Source: Alphaproteobacteria bacterium (GTDB lineage: Bacteria; Pseudomonadota; Alphaproteobacteria; JAJFIK01). From it: a stretch of DNA of 38,613 bases. Of this stretch, positions 15,236-25,000 are shown one piece after another. Position numbers and translations under genes: made by a program. The notes under the pieces are model-generated. The model did no database searches. It was not told the origin of the DNA and saw nothing but the letters and a program-made list of their open reading frames with translations. The DNA lies in assembly GCA_021774965.1 (NCBI GenBank), contig JAJFIL010000286.1, positions 1 to 38,613 of the forward strand. Reading direction: 5' to 3'. Position 1 is the stretch's first letter. Every line of letters starts with the position of its first letter.

Positions 15236-15847
15236 ATGACCATCAAACTTTATCACTGCAATCAAGCCCGCTCCATGCGCGCCGTCTGGGCCCTGGAGGA
15301 GATGGGATTGGACTATGAACTGGTGGTGCTGAAATTCCCACCGCGCGCGTTTCACAAAGACTACAAGGAGATCAATCCGCTCGGCACGATCCCCTACATG
15401 ATTGATGGTGATGTGAAGATGACGGAAAGCTCCGGCATTTGTCAGTACTTGGCGGATGTCCACGGACCCACGCCGCTAGGACTTACGTCGCAGGATGCGG
15501 AATACGGCGATTACCTCAACTGGCTCCACCGGAGTGATGCGACCCTCACTTTTCCCCAAACCCTGATCCTTCGCTATAAGTTCTTTGAGCCGGAGGGACG
15601 CAAACAGCCGCAGGTAGCCGAGGATTACAAAAAGTGGTTCCTGGCACGACTTCGTTCCGTGGAGGATGCCATGCAGACACGCAGCTATTTGGTGGCGGAG
15701 CGGTTCACCATGGCGGACATTGCAGTGGGCTATGCCGTTCATCTGGCGATCAGCCTGGACATGTGGGATGATTTTACGCCCGGTATCCAAGACTACTTTA
15801 ACCGCCTCAAGGAACGCCCGGCCTATCAACGCTCCGTGGGACTGTAG
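15236..15847 (+). CDS. Glutathione S-transferase family protein
   Basis: A 203-residue soluble protein with a thioredoxin-like N-terminal domain (about 1-78) and an all-helical C-terminal domain. NQARSMRAVWALEEMGLDYE carries the likely catalytic Ser, and MTESSGICQYL is the glutathione gamma-glutamyl binding motif. The C-terminal YLVAERFTMADIAVGYA is the conserved GST N-capping box region. The start at 15236 has AAGGG in front and removes seven non-homologous residues of a longer reading. The 177 bases between it and acyl-CoA synthetase 2 must hold both promoters. Substrate unknown. Confidence 0.9.
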   Translation: MTIKLYHCNQARSMRAVWALEEMGLDYELVVLKFPPRAFHKDYKEINPLGTIPYMIDGDVKMTESSGICQYLADVHGPTPLGLTSQDAEYGDYLNWLHRSDATLTFPQTLILRYKFFEPEGRKQPQVAEDYKKWFLARLRSVEDAMQTRSYLVAERFTMADIAVGYAVHLAISLDMWDDFTPGIQDYFNRLKERPAYQRSVGL

Positions 15848-16003
15848 GTGGATTTTAATTGAATTGCCACTCTGCATTGTATTTAATTGGCTTCATTAGG
15901 TGATTCGTAGGTCAGGAAGCTCTGAATTAGCGACTATTAAAGACCTCAGTGGCAGTCTTTAGAGAGAATTTGCCAAAATACATATTTACTGGGATGCGGG
16001 ACA

Positions 16004-17527
16004 ATGGGATTGCAGGTTAGGGAGATACTCCAGTACACCTCTGACGCTATTCTATCTCTGGACCACGACCTGAATATCGTGCTCTTCAACCCGGCTGCCG
16101 AGCGCCTCTTTGGGTACTCAAAGGAAGACATTCTCGGCCAGCCGCTGGATATGCTTCTGCCGGAGCATCTCAAAGCAGAACATCAAAAACATATTGAGAA
16201 TTTTCGAAACTCCTCCGATACGGCACGAAAAATGTCGGCTCGTAACCTGGTGATGGGCGCAACGAAATGCGGGGACGAAAAGTTCCTCAACATTTCTATC
16301 CAGAAGCACCCGGCAGGAAGCGATTTTGAGTTCACCGCAATCTGCCGGGACGTTACCGACGAGGTCACGACAACCAATGCTCTCGTTGAAAACGAGGCGC
16401 GTTTTTCGCGGGCCCAGGCCATTGCTCACATTGGTAGTTGGGAATGGGATATTCCCACAGGCAATCTGGCCTGGTCGGATGAGACCTACCGGATTTTCGA
16501 AAAGGCAGAGCAGGAGTTTGACCCGACCTATGAGAAATTCCTGGAAACTATCCACCCTGACGATCGCGAACGGGTATCGGTTGCCGTTGCCGACAGTGTC
16601 GACAACGGTGCGCCCTATTCTTCAGTTCATCGGATCGTCTGTTCAAACGGTCGAGAGAAAATCGTTCATGAAATTGGTCAAACTCTGTCTGATCCAAGCG
16701 GTAAGACAAATGGCATGGAAGGCACGGTTCAAGACATCACAGCCTCCTGGAAAATGAACGAAGAGCTGATCAAGGCAACTCGCACTGCGAGTGATGCTCA
16801 ACAAACCAAGTCTCAGTTCGTTGCCATGATCAGTCATGAGCTAAGAACCCCCATGAATGCGATTCTTGGGTTTTCCAGCCTGATCGATCATTTGGCCCAA
16901 GCGGATGGCGATAACAAATACAATGAGTACGCCCGCAACATCATGGAGAGCGGTCAGCACTTGTTATCCCTCATCGACGATGTTCTGCAGTTTTCAGAGT
17001 TCGGCGAAAACCCACCCATTTCCGAGCCGGAATATATCGGCACGTCGTTGCTCATTGCTGAAGCGCAAAAAATGGTCCAGTTCGAAGCCGACAAGAAGAA
17101 CATCAAGATCAGATCCTATATCGAACGTGATTTGCCGGAATTGTATCTCGACCCCATCCAGAGCCGACACATTTTGAGAAATCTTTTGTCCAATGCGGTC
17201 AAATTCTCCGACGAGAGCAGCACTGTCATCGTTTCAATCGAGAAATACGGGCACGAGATTGTCTTGGCGGTAAAAGACTATGGAATCGGCATGTCGGAGG
17301 AAGAGGTCCGCTCGATTTTTGATCCCTTCGCCCAAGCAGACATGGAACTTACCCGGTCCTATCAGGGTATGGGTCTGGGTCTGGCCATTGTTCGAACGCT
17401 TGCCGAAAGCCACGGCGGGCGTATCGAAGTGGAAAGCAAGCTCGGAACAGGATCGACCTTCAAGGTTGTTTTCCCTGTGCCCGACGAGGCCACTGCAGCA
17501 CCGGCAAAAATAACCGCTACGGGCTAA
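16004..17527 (+). CDS. Soluble PAS-PAS sensor histidine kinase (orphan)
   Basis: A 507-residue kinase with no membrane span. Two PAS domains (about 5-118 and 130-245) precede a HisKA dimerisation domain with the phospho-acceptor His278 in ISHELRTPMNAIL. A HATPase_c domain follows, with N box LRNLLSNAVKFS, G1 box DYGIGMS, F box FDPFAQ and G2 box GMGLGLAIV. It should autophosphorylate in response to a cytoplasmic signal, perhaps redox, light or a small ligand; no heme or flavin Cys signature is evident. No response regulator is nearby; the gene is convergent with the Lrp-type regulator 7 bases away, so its partner must be elsewhere. Confidence 0.93.
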   Translation: MGLQVREILQYTSDAILSLDHDLNIVLFNPAAERLFGYSKEDILGQPLDMLLPEHLKAEHQKHIENFRNSSDTARKMSARNLVMGATKCGDEKFLNISIQKHPAGSDFEFTAICRDVTDEVTTTNALVENEARFSRAQAIAHIGSWEWDIPTGNLAWSDETYRIFEKAEQEFDPTYEKFLETIHPDDRERVSVAVADSVDNGAPYSSVHRIVCSNGREKIVHEIGQTLSDPSGKTNGMEGTVQDITASWKMNEELIKATRTASDAQQTKSQFVAMISHELRTPMNAILGFSSLIDHLAQADGDNKYNEYARNIMESGQHLLSLIDDVLQFSEFGENPPISEPEYIGTSLLIAEAQKMVQFEADKKNIKIRSYIERDLPELYLDPIQSRHILRNLLSNAVKFSDESSTVIVSIEKYGHEIVLAVKDYGIGMSEEEVRSIFDPFAQADMELTRSYQGMGLGLAIVRTLAESHGGRIEVESKLGTGSTFKVVFPVPDEATAAPAKITATG

Positions 17528-17534
17528 GCCCTCT

Positions 17535-17963
17535 TTACCGATCTATACGCGTGGAAAGCACGATGGAGGACATGGTTCGTTCCACCCCTTCCAGCGCTCC
17601 GATGGCGTCGATGATCTTGTCCATGGCGCCAACGTCAGCTGCGGCCACATCAGCGATCATATCGAATGAGCCGCCGACAGAATGAAGCTTGCGCACCTCA
17701 TCCATGTTCCGAAGCGCTGCCACCACCCCACTTGAAGCTTTGGGACCAACGGTGATCATCACCTGCGCCCGGATCTGCCCCGCTTCATAGTCAGCGCTCA
17801 AGCGTACCGTATAACCGGCAATAACCCCCGTCCGCTCCAGCCGCTCGATACGGCTTTGCACCGTGGTGCGCGAAAGGCCCAGGCGCCGCGCCAGCTCAGA
17901 GGTGGAAAGCCGGGCATTGTCTCTCAACAAAGCCAGAAGATGCTCATCCTGAGGAGATATCAT
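17535..17963 (-). CDS. Lrp/AsnC-family transcriptional regulator
   Basis: A 142-residue regulator with an N-terminal winged helix-turn-helix (STSELARRLGLSRTTVQSRIERLE, positions about 20-43) and a C-terminal RAM/AsnC ligand-binding domain that usually binds amino acids and assembles octamers. The start could be the ATG at 17963 (chosen; it gives the usual short lead before the helix) or a GTG at 17972; neither has a clear ribosome-binding site. It is divergent from the lysine-catabolic genes across 138 AT-rich bases, so it is the likely lysine-responsive local regulator of that operon, by analogy with other Lrp-type catabolic regulators. Confidence 0.92.
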   Translation of the reverse strand: MISPQDEHLLALLRDNARLSTSELARRLGLSRTTVQSRIERLERTGVIAGYTVRLSADYEAGQIRAQVMITVGPKASSGVVAALRNMDEVRKLHSVGGSFDMIADVAAADVGAMDKIIDAIGALEGVERTMSSIVLSTRIDR

Positions 17964-18101
17964 CAAAATCACTTTTATTTACGTCATTTCGCATAATTAT
18001 ATCAGCTATTTCCTCAATTTACACCTTCATTTTGAAAGGACGCCTCGGCAATATCCCCACCACTCAGTTGGTCGAAACAAGAAGTCTTGAGGGGAAATTC
18101 G
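17964..18101. promoter_or_regulatory. Divergent AT-rich control region of the lysine operon
   Basis: The 138 bases between the Lrp-type gene and the dehydrogenase hold a run of A/T-rich sequence, with the palindrome ATAATTAT at 17993-18000 in the middle. Lrp-type proteins favour such AT-rich imperfect palindromes. Both promoters must lie here, but I could not assign clear -35/-10 boxes. AGGGGA at 18089-18094 is the ribosome-binding site for the TTG start at 18102. Confidence 0.45.
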
Positions 18102-19190
18102 TTGAAAAAAATCACCGTTATGGGTGCCGGTAATATCGGCAGCGCCATTGCCGACATGTTGCAAAAAACCGGCGACTATTCTGTCACCATCGCCGACCGC
18201 GACGAAGTGCGCCTGAAGGAAGTCACCAAGGACAATGGCGTCGAGTATAGTTGCGTTGACGTCACCGATGCCGCCAGCCTGGACGCTGTCATGCAGGACG
18301 CCTATGCGGTTCTGAACGCTTTGCCATTTCAGCTGACACAGCTGATTGCCGAAGCCGCAGCACGCACCAACACCAATTATCTGGATCTCACCGAAGATGT
18401 GGCCTCAACCCGCATCGTGCAGGAACTGGCCAAGGGCTCAGACTACGCCTTCATTCCTCAATGTGGATTGGCACCGGGGTTCATTTCCATTGCCGCCAAC
18501 CACCTGGCAAAAGACTTCGATCGCCTGGACGAAGTGCGCATGCGCGTCGGGGCCCTACCGACACACCCTTCCAATGCGCTGAACTACAATCTCACCTGGT
18601 CCACCGATGGCGTGATCAATGAATATATCGAGCCTTGCGAAGCCATTGTTGATGGCAAGCTGACCGAAGTTCCGGCCATGCAGGAGAGCGAAGAGTTCTC
18701 CATCGATGGTGTGCGCTATGAAGCGTTCAACACTTCCGGCGGTCTGGGTACTTTGTGCCATACGCTGGACGGCAAGGTGCGCAAGCTGAACTATCGCTCC
18801 ATTCGCTATCCCGGCCACTGCTCCTTGATGAAGGCGCTGCTTCACGATCTGCGTCTGGCGGACCGCCGCGACGTTCTGAAAGACATCTTTGAGCATTCCC
18901 TTCCCGCTACCAACCAGGACGTTGTCATTGTGTTTGTGACTGTCACCGGCTGGCGCGGCGAGACCTTCATGCAGGAAACTTTTGTACGCAAAATATACGC
19001 AGGTGATGTGGACGGCACGTTCCGCACAGGCATTCAAAGCACAACCGCTTCGGCCATTTGTGCCACGCTGGATATGCTGGTAGATGGCACCCTGCCGCAA
19101 AAGGGGTTTGTCCGCCAAGAAGAGATCAATCTTGATACATTCCTTGCCAACCGTTTCGGTCGCGTCTATGGCGATCAGGCCAAAATCTAA
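18102..19190 (+). CDS. Lysine 6-dehydrogenase-like / saccharopine dehydrogenase family protein
   Basis: A 362-residue NAD(P)-dependent enzyme with an N-terminal Rossmann fold (ITVMGAGNIGSAIADML) and the saccharopine-dehydrogenase C-terminal domain. Because the next gene encodes an aminoadipate-semialdehyde dehydrogenase and no lysine-ketoglutarate reductase is present, I favour lysine 6-dehydrogenase (lysine to aminoadipate semialdehyde plus ammonia) over saccharopine dehydrogenase. The start is a TTG at 18102: AGGGGA lies 7 bases before it, and translation from there begins directly with the Rossmann strand (KKITVMGAG). An upstream TTG at 18087 would place the ribosome-binding site inside the gene. 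It is followed after 14 bases by the dehydrogenase and shares its control region with the Lrp-type regulator. Confidence 0.85.
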   Translation: MKKITVMGAGNIGSAIADMLQKTGDYSVTIADRDEVRLKEVTKDNGVEYSCVDVTDAASLDAVMQDAYAVLNALPFQLTQLIAEAAARTNTNYLDLTEDVASTRIVQELAKGSDYAFIPQCGLAPGFISIAANHLAKDFDRLDEVRMRVGALPTHPSNALNYNLTWSTDGVINEYIEPCEAIVDGKLTEVPAMQESEEFSIDGVRYEAFNTSGGLGTLCHTLDGKVRKLNYRSIRYPGHCSLMKALLHDLRLADRRDVLKDIFEHSLPATNQDVVIVFVTVTGWRGETFMQETFVRKIYAGDVDGTFRTGIQSTTASAICATLDMLVDGTLPQKGFVRQEEINLDTFLANRFGRVYGDQAKI

Positions 19191-19204
19191 TTCAGGTGAC
19201 AAAG

Positions 19205-20719
19205 ATGAAAAACGTAAACGAAGAAACACTGGACCTTGCCAAGACCCTTGGCTTTGCAGACCGCCTTATTGACGGTGGCGACCTGACCGTACATTCCCCT
19301 GTCGATGGCTCAATCATTGGCAAGGTTGCCATGGATAGCTCTGATACCGTGGATAGCGTCATCGGCGATGCGCAGGACGCATTTCTGGCATGGCGTAATC
19401 TGCCCGCCCCACGGCGCGGTGAATTCGTTCGCCTGCTGGGTGAAGAGCTGCGCAAGCACAAAGACGATCTGGGCCGTCTGGTCACCATCGAATGCGGCAA
19501 GATCGCCTCTGAAGGTCTGGGCGAAGTGCAGGAAATGATCGACATCTGCGATTTCGCCGTGGGTCTCTCCCGCCAGCTTTATGGCAAAACCATCGCCACC
19601 GAACGGGCCGATCACCGCATGATGGAAACCTGGCATCCGCTGGGCCCTGTCGGTGTGATCTCTGCCTTTAACTTCCCTGTCGCGGTTTGGTGCTGGAACG
19701 CAGCTCTTGCATTGGTTTGCGGAGACAGCGTGATCTGGAAGCCTTCAGAGAAAACACCGCTGACTGCTTTGGCCGTGCAAGCCATCTGTGATCGTCTGAT
19801 TGCTGATTTTGATGATGCGCCTGCGGGTCTTTTGAGCGTCATCATTGGTGAACGCAATATTGGTGAGCAAATGGTGGATGACAAGCGCATCGCGCTGGTT
19901 TCCGCAACCGGTTCCTGTCGCATGGGCCGCGAGGTTGGACCCCGTTTGGCAAAACGTTTCGCACGCTCGCTGCTAGAGCTAGGCGGCAACAATGCTGCCA
20001 TCATCACCCCAAGTGCTGATTTGGATCTTGCCGTGCGCGGCATCGCCTTTTCTGCCATGGGCACAGCGGGTCAGCGCTGCACAACGCTGCGTCGTTTGAT
20101 CGTGCATGTGGATGTCTATGATGACATGGTCGCACGCTTGCAAAAGATCTATGGCTCGGTATCCGTTGGCGACCCTCGCGACAGTGCCAAGCTTGTGGGC
20201 CCGATCATCGATGAAGATGGCTTTAACCGTGCACAGGCAGCTCTCGCTCAAGCCCGCGATGAAGGCGGCACCGTCACTGGTGGCGAACGGGCCAACACCC
20301 CTGAAGGGGATGCGGGCTATTACATGCGTCCTGCCCTGGCGGAGATGCCCGCACAATCCGATATTGTTCGTGCAGAAACCTTTGCACCAATCTTGTACGT
20401 GATGAAGTATGAGACTTTGAATGAAGCCATCGCTCTGCAAAACGATGTGGTGCAAGGGCTCTCATCTTCGATCTTCACCATGGACATGCGCGAGGCGGAG
20501 CGGTTCGTCTCAGCCAGCGGTTCTGACTGCGGCATTGCCAATGTGAACATCGGACCTTCCGGTGCGGAAATCGGTGGTGCCTTCGGCGGTGAGAAAGAAA
20601 CCGGCGGCGGTCGCGAAGCAGGCTCTGACAGCTGGACGGCCTATATGCGCCGGGCCACCAACACCGTCAATTACGGCACCGAGCTGCCCTTGGCACAAGG
20701 TGTCTCTTTTGACGTCTAG
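19205..20719 (+). CDS. L-2-aminoadipate-6-semialdehyde dehydrogenase (ALDH7 family)
   Basis: A 504-residue aldehyde dehydrogenase resembling antiquitin (ALDH7A1) and bacterial AmaB. The catalytic Cys292 is in GTAGQRCTTLRRL and the general-base Glu258 in LELGGNN; FNFPVAVWCWNAALALVCGD forms the cofactor-site region typical of this branch. It oxidises the semialdehyde product of the preceding enzyme to 2-aminoadipate. I chose the ATG at 19205, with AGGTGA 6 bases upstream; the GTG inside that site (19196) is also in frame but less likely. It is the last gene of the operon; a strong terminator follows. Confidence 0.92.
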   Translation: MKNVNEETLDLAKTLGFADRLIDGGDLTVHSPVDGSIIGKVAMDSSDTVDSVIGDAQDAFLAWRNLPAPRRGEFVRLLGEELRKHKDDLGRLVTIECGKIASEGLGEVQEMIDICDFAVGLSRQLYGKTIATERADHRMMETWHPLGPVGVISAFNFPVAVWCWNAALALVCGDSVIWKPSEKTPLTALAVQAICDRLIADFDDAPAGLLSVIIGERNIGEQMVDDKRIALVSATGSCRMGREVGPRLAKRFARSLLELGGNNAAIITPSADLDLAVRGIAFSAMGTAGQRCTTLRRLIVHVDVYDDMVARLQKIYGSVSVGDPRDSAKLVGPIIDEDGFNRAQAALAQARDEGGTVTGGERANTPEGDAGYYMRPALAEMPAQSDIVRAETFAPILYVMKYETLNEAIALQNDVVQGLSSSIFTMDMREAERFVSASGSDCGIANVNIGPSGAEIGGAFGGEKETGGGREAGSDSWTAYMRRATNTVNYGTELPLAQGVSFDV

Positions 20720-20762
20720 GTAAAGCACAACATCCGGGCCAAACATCGGCTCTTTTGTTACC

Positions 20763-20804
20763 AGCCGCGCTTCTGCACATTCAAGGCAGAGCGCGGCTTT
20801 TCTC
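20763..20804 (+). terminator. Rho-independent terminator of the lysine operon
   Basis: AGCCGCGC-T-TCTGC, a 9-base loop and GCAGAGCGCGGCT form a 13-pair GC-rich stem with one bulged T, followed at once by TTTTCTCT. It lies 43 bases after the dehydrogenase stop. It isolates the lysine operon from the efflux genes. Confidence 0.85.
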
Positions 20805-20932
20805 TGTGCGGGTGCTCATTCTATGATAAACTCAAGCGGAGAACTTCAACGTCCGGGAGCGGATGTGAAGCACCTCTCAAGTTGATTTCCGCCACGGCGG
20901 GTTATGGTTTTGAGCGATTGGGGCTTTGACTG

Positions 20933-22051
20933 ATGAGTGAAAATGTCTCTGTTCAGAGGCCAGCTTTGGCTCGCGGGTTCAAACCGCTGGTGTTGCTTGT
21001 TGTCCTGATCAGCACGGCCCTTGGTTCAACACCGCTTTTGGCTCAGCGCGGCGGTCCGAGGCCCCCGACCCCTGTCATCGTATTTGAAACTCAAATGGTG
21101 CCCTATTCAGACCGTATTGAGGCGTTGGGCACTTTGCGCGCCAATGAGACCGTACAATTGACCGCCCCTGTCGCTGACACCATCACGGCAATCCATTTTG
21201 ATGATGGCCAACGTCTTGAGGCCGGCCACGTTCTGGTCGAGATGACGAATGCCGAGGAGCAGGCCTTGCTCGCCGAGGCTCGGTCCACAGTAGATGAATC
21301 CCGCGCCCAGTTTGAACGGGCCCGCGATCTTGCAGAGCGGGGCTCGGCTACGCGCTCCACCCTGGATCAACGCCGCCGCGAGTATGACACCGCCCGCGCC
21401 AGATTGCGGGCAACCGAAAGCCGGCTTCAGGACCGTCTTATCATTGCGCCTTATGACGGTGTCGTAGGGCTCAGGTCCGTCAGCGTGGGAACTTATGTTT
21501 CACCCGGTCAGGTAATCACCACCTTGTACAGTGACGATGTGATGAAGCTGGATTTCTCGGTGCCGGAGGTTCATCTCTCTGCCATTCAAATTGGCCAGAT
21601 TATTCATGCCAAGGCGCAAGCTTTTCCCGGTCAGATTTTTGAAGGCACGGTGGCAAGCATTGATGCGGCTATCGATCCCATTACCCGCTCTATTCAAGTG
21701 CGGGCACTCATTCCCAATGACGACCGCCTGCTACGCCCTGGCCTGTTGATGACGGTAGAGCTGGAACGCAATGCGCGACAGGCCATCGCCATCCCTGAAG
21801 GCGCCGTTATCGTGGAAGCCCGCGACCGTTTCGTCTGGGTGGTAGATGCAGAAGGCACATCGGCGGAGCGGCGGGCCGTTCGGTTGGGTACGCGCCGTGT
21901 TGGCGAGGTAGAAATTCTTGAAGGACTGGAAGTCGGAGAGCGGATTGTTACCCACGGCGGGGCAAACCTTCGCCCCGGCAGCGAGGTCAGAATTCGCGCG
22001 GTTGAGACCGGGAATGAACCTCTCTCTGATCTTTTGGCACAGGAGCAGTAG
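20933..22051 (+). CDS. RND efflux periplasmic adaptor subunit
   Basis: A 372-residue membrane-fusion protein. An N-terminal hydrophobic segment (about 19-38, PLVLLVVLISTALGS) is a signal or anchor. Then come a lipoyl half (TVQLTAPVADTITAIHFDDGQRLEAGHVLVEM), a coiled-coil hairpin rich in Ala, Arg and Glu (about 105-165), the second lipoyl half (LIIAPYDGVVGLRSVSVGTYVSPGQVI) and a beta-barrel domain. It bridges the inner-membrane RND pump to an outer-membrane channel. The pump gene follows 5 bases later, while no TolC-like channel gene is in the window. The family also includes adaptors for multidrug (HAE1) pumps. Confidence 0.92.
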   Translation: MSENVSVQRPALARGFKPLVLLVVLISTALGSTPLLAQRGGPRPPTPVIVFETQMVPYSDRIEALGTLRANETVQLTAPVADTITAIHFDDGQRLEAGHVLVEMTNAEEQALLAEARSTVDESRAQFERARDLAERGSATRSTLDQRRREYDTARARLRATESRLQDRLIIAPYDGVVGLRSVSVGTYVSPGQVITTLYSDDVMKLDFSVPEVHLSAIQIGQIIHAKAQAFPGQIFEGTVASIDAAIDPITRSIQVRALIPNDDRLLRPGLLMTVELERNARQAIAIPEGAVIVEARDRFVWVVDAEGTSAERRAVRLGTRRVGEVEILEGLEVGERIVTHGGANLRPGSEVRIRAVETGNEPLSDLLAQEQ

Positions 22052-22056
22052 GCCTC

Positions 22057-25000
22057 ATGTTACTTTCCGATATCTCTGTCACCCGCCCGGTTTTTGCCTC
22101 TGTGATGTCTTTGTTGTTGATCGCATTTGGCGTGGTGACGTTTTATCGGCTGCCCCTTCGTCAGTATCCGGACATTGATCCGCCAATCGTTTCCATTCAG
22201 GTGAACTATCCTGGCGCTGCGGCAAATGTGGTGGAAACCCGTATCACGCAAGTGATCGAGGAACGCATTTCCGGTGTCGAGGGCATTGAGTTCATTGAAA
22301 GCACCTCCAGTGACGGGCGCTCTGACATCACCATCCAGTTCCGCGTGGGCCGCGATATCGAAGCGGCCACCAATGACGTGCGAGATCGGGTCGCAGGGGT
22401 CTCCGGAAACCTTCCAGAAGAAGCCAGCCCCCCTGAGGTCCTAAAAGTTGGTGCCAATGCCGAAACGGTCATGTGGCTAAACCTGGTAAGTGATCGCCAT
22501 GATATTTCTGAGCTGACCGACTATGGCTCACGCTATCTGGCGGATCGTTTCTCCATCTTACCGGGGGTGGCGCGCGTCCGCATTGGCGGGGGTAAACGCT
22601 ATGCCATGCGTATCTGGCTGGATCGAACTGCTCTCGCCGCACGGGGGCTTACCGCCACAGATGTAGAAACTGCTTTGCGTTCTGAGAATGTGGAGCTGCC
22701 CGCCGGATCTGTTGAGAGCGCTGAGCGACAATTTACCGTGCGCGTGGACCGGGCCTTTGAAACCGTCGAGGATTTCCAGAGCCTTGTTCTGGCCCGTGGG
22801 GATACCGGCTATCTGATCCGCCTGGGGGACGTGGCGCGGGTTGAACGGGGCACGGTGGAAGATCGCACTCTCTTTCGTAGTAATGGCATTCCCATGGTGG
22901 GCATCGCCATCACCCGGCAATCCACGGCTAACACCATCGAAGTTGCCCGCGCAGCCCGCAACGAAGCGGCGCGCCTGAACGCCAATCTGCCGGAGGGAAT
23001 GGAGCTCCGCCAGAGCTATGACAGTTCCATATTTATCGAGACCGCCATTTCTGAAGTCTACAAGACCCTGTTTATCGCCATTGGCCTGGTCATTGCCACC
23101 ATCCTTGCCTTTTTGGGCAGCATCCGCGCCATGATCATCCCCGCCGTCACCGTGCCGGTCTCTATTACCGCGACCTTCATCCTTCTGTACGTATTCGGAT
23201 TTTCCATCAATCTGTTGACCTTGCTGGCTCTCGTGCTGGCCATCGGCCTGGTGGTGGATGACGCCATTGTGGTCTTGGAAAATATTCACCGGCGTATTCA
23301 TGACTATGACGAAACCCCTCTTGTGGCCGCCTATCGCGGCACGCGGGAAGTGGGCTTTGCCGTTATCGCCACGACAGCCGTTCTGATCGCCGTCTTCGTG
23401 CCCATCGCCCTTTTGCAAGGGGATATTGGACGATTGTTTTCCGAATTCGCCCTGTCCATGGCGTCTGCCGTTTTCTTCTCCAGTTTCGTAGCGCTTTCTC
23501 TTGCCCCCATGCTTGCCTCCAAGGTTTTAAAACCCAAGCAGGCGCGAAACGTCTTTGAGAAAAAGATCGATCAGGTCTTTGTGGCGACCAGCGGCATCTA
23601 TCGCACCTTCCTGAGCGTTGTTATCAAGCAGCCCTTGTTCGCCCTTGTTGCATTTGTCCTGGTCGCGGGTTCTGCCCTGTGGTTGCTCAAAGTCATTCCG
23701 TCGGAATATTCGCCAAGCGAAGACAGCGGCGCGTTCTTTCTTGTTGTGTCAGGACCGGAAGGCGCAACCTTCGCCTACATGGAAGAATATATGGACGAGG
23801 TGGAGCGTCGCCTGTTGCCGCTTGTAGAGGACGGAGAGGTTACACGGCTTTTGATCCGCGCACCAGGTTTTGGCGCCAGCAACAATTTCAATACCGGCTT
23901 TGCCATTGTGGGCCTGGCCCCGTGGGGGGAGCGCCGCCACATCAGTGAAATCATGGGTGATGTGCGAAGACGCCTGGGCGATCTTCCCGGTGTTCGCTCT
24001 TTTCCCCTTCAGCGGCGCGGCTTTGGCGGACGCACGCAAAAGCCATTGCAGTTCGTCATTGGCGGCGGGTCCTATGATGAGCTAGCCATCTGGCGCGATA
24101 TTATCCTGGAGGCCATTGAGGAAGATAACCCTGGCCTCTCTGGCGTTGATTACGACTATCGCGAAACAAGGCCTCAGCTTCGGATTCAGGTGGACTATGA
24201 CCGCGCCGCAGAGTTGGGCGTTACCATCAGCTCCATTGGCCGCACCATGGAAACCATGCTCGCTTCGCGTCGGGTGACAACTTATCTAGACGGCGGATTT
24301 GAGTATGATGTGATCCTCAGCGGGGAGCGCGATATGCAACGCACCCCCTCCAGCCTTGAGAACATCTACGTGCGATCAGATCGCAGTCGTCAGCTGGTGC
24401 CGCTGGCCAATTTCATTTCCTTCGAAGAAATTGCCAGCTCTACGGCGCTCAATCGCTATAACCGCGTGCGTGCGCTCACCATTGAGGCGGAGATTGACCA
24501 AGGCCTCACCATGGGCGAAGCGTTGGATTACATGGAAGGGCTGGTGCGCACTCACCTGCCCGAACATGCGGTGATCGATTACAAAGGCGAGTCGCTGGAT
24601 TATGTGAGCGCTGGTGGCTCCACGCTTTTTGTGTTCGTCTTGGGAATTGTTGTGGTGTTCCTGGTATTGGCTGCACAATTTGAAAGCTGGGTTCATCCTT
24701 TCATCATTATGCTGACGGTGCCCCTGGCCATGGCCGGAGGCCTCTATGGTCTGGTCATCATGGGCTATACGCTGAACATCTACAGCCAGATCGGTCTTGT
24801 CATGCTGGTGGGGCTGGCCACTAAAAACGGCATTCTAATCGTTGAGTTTGCCAACCAACTGCGGGCCAAGGGCAAGCCCTTTGATGAAGCTCTTGTCGAA
24901 GCTTGCACTGTTCGTTTGCGCCCCATTTTGATGACAGCCGTGACCACTGCGGCAGGCTCTGTGCCGCTGATCATTGCCTTTGGCGCGGGCGCAGAAACAC

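Noticed and set aside
15938-15961. TAAAGAC/GTCTTTA hairpin before the histidine kinase
   Set aside because: Short stem without a T-run; may be chance in an AT-rich gap.
22558-23418. 286-codon minus-strand ORF inside the RND permease
   Set aside because: Low-complexity His/Gly/Asp-rich translation typical of the reverse strand of a GC-rich membrane-protein gene; the permease is intact across it.
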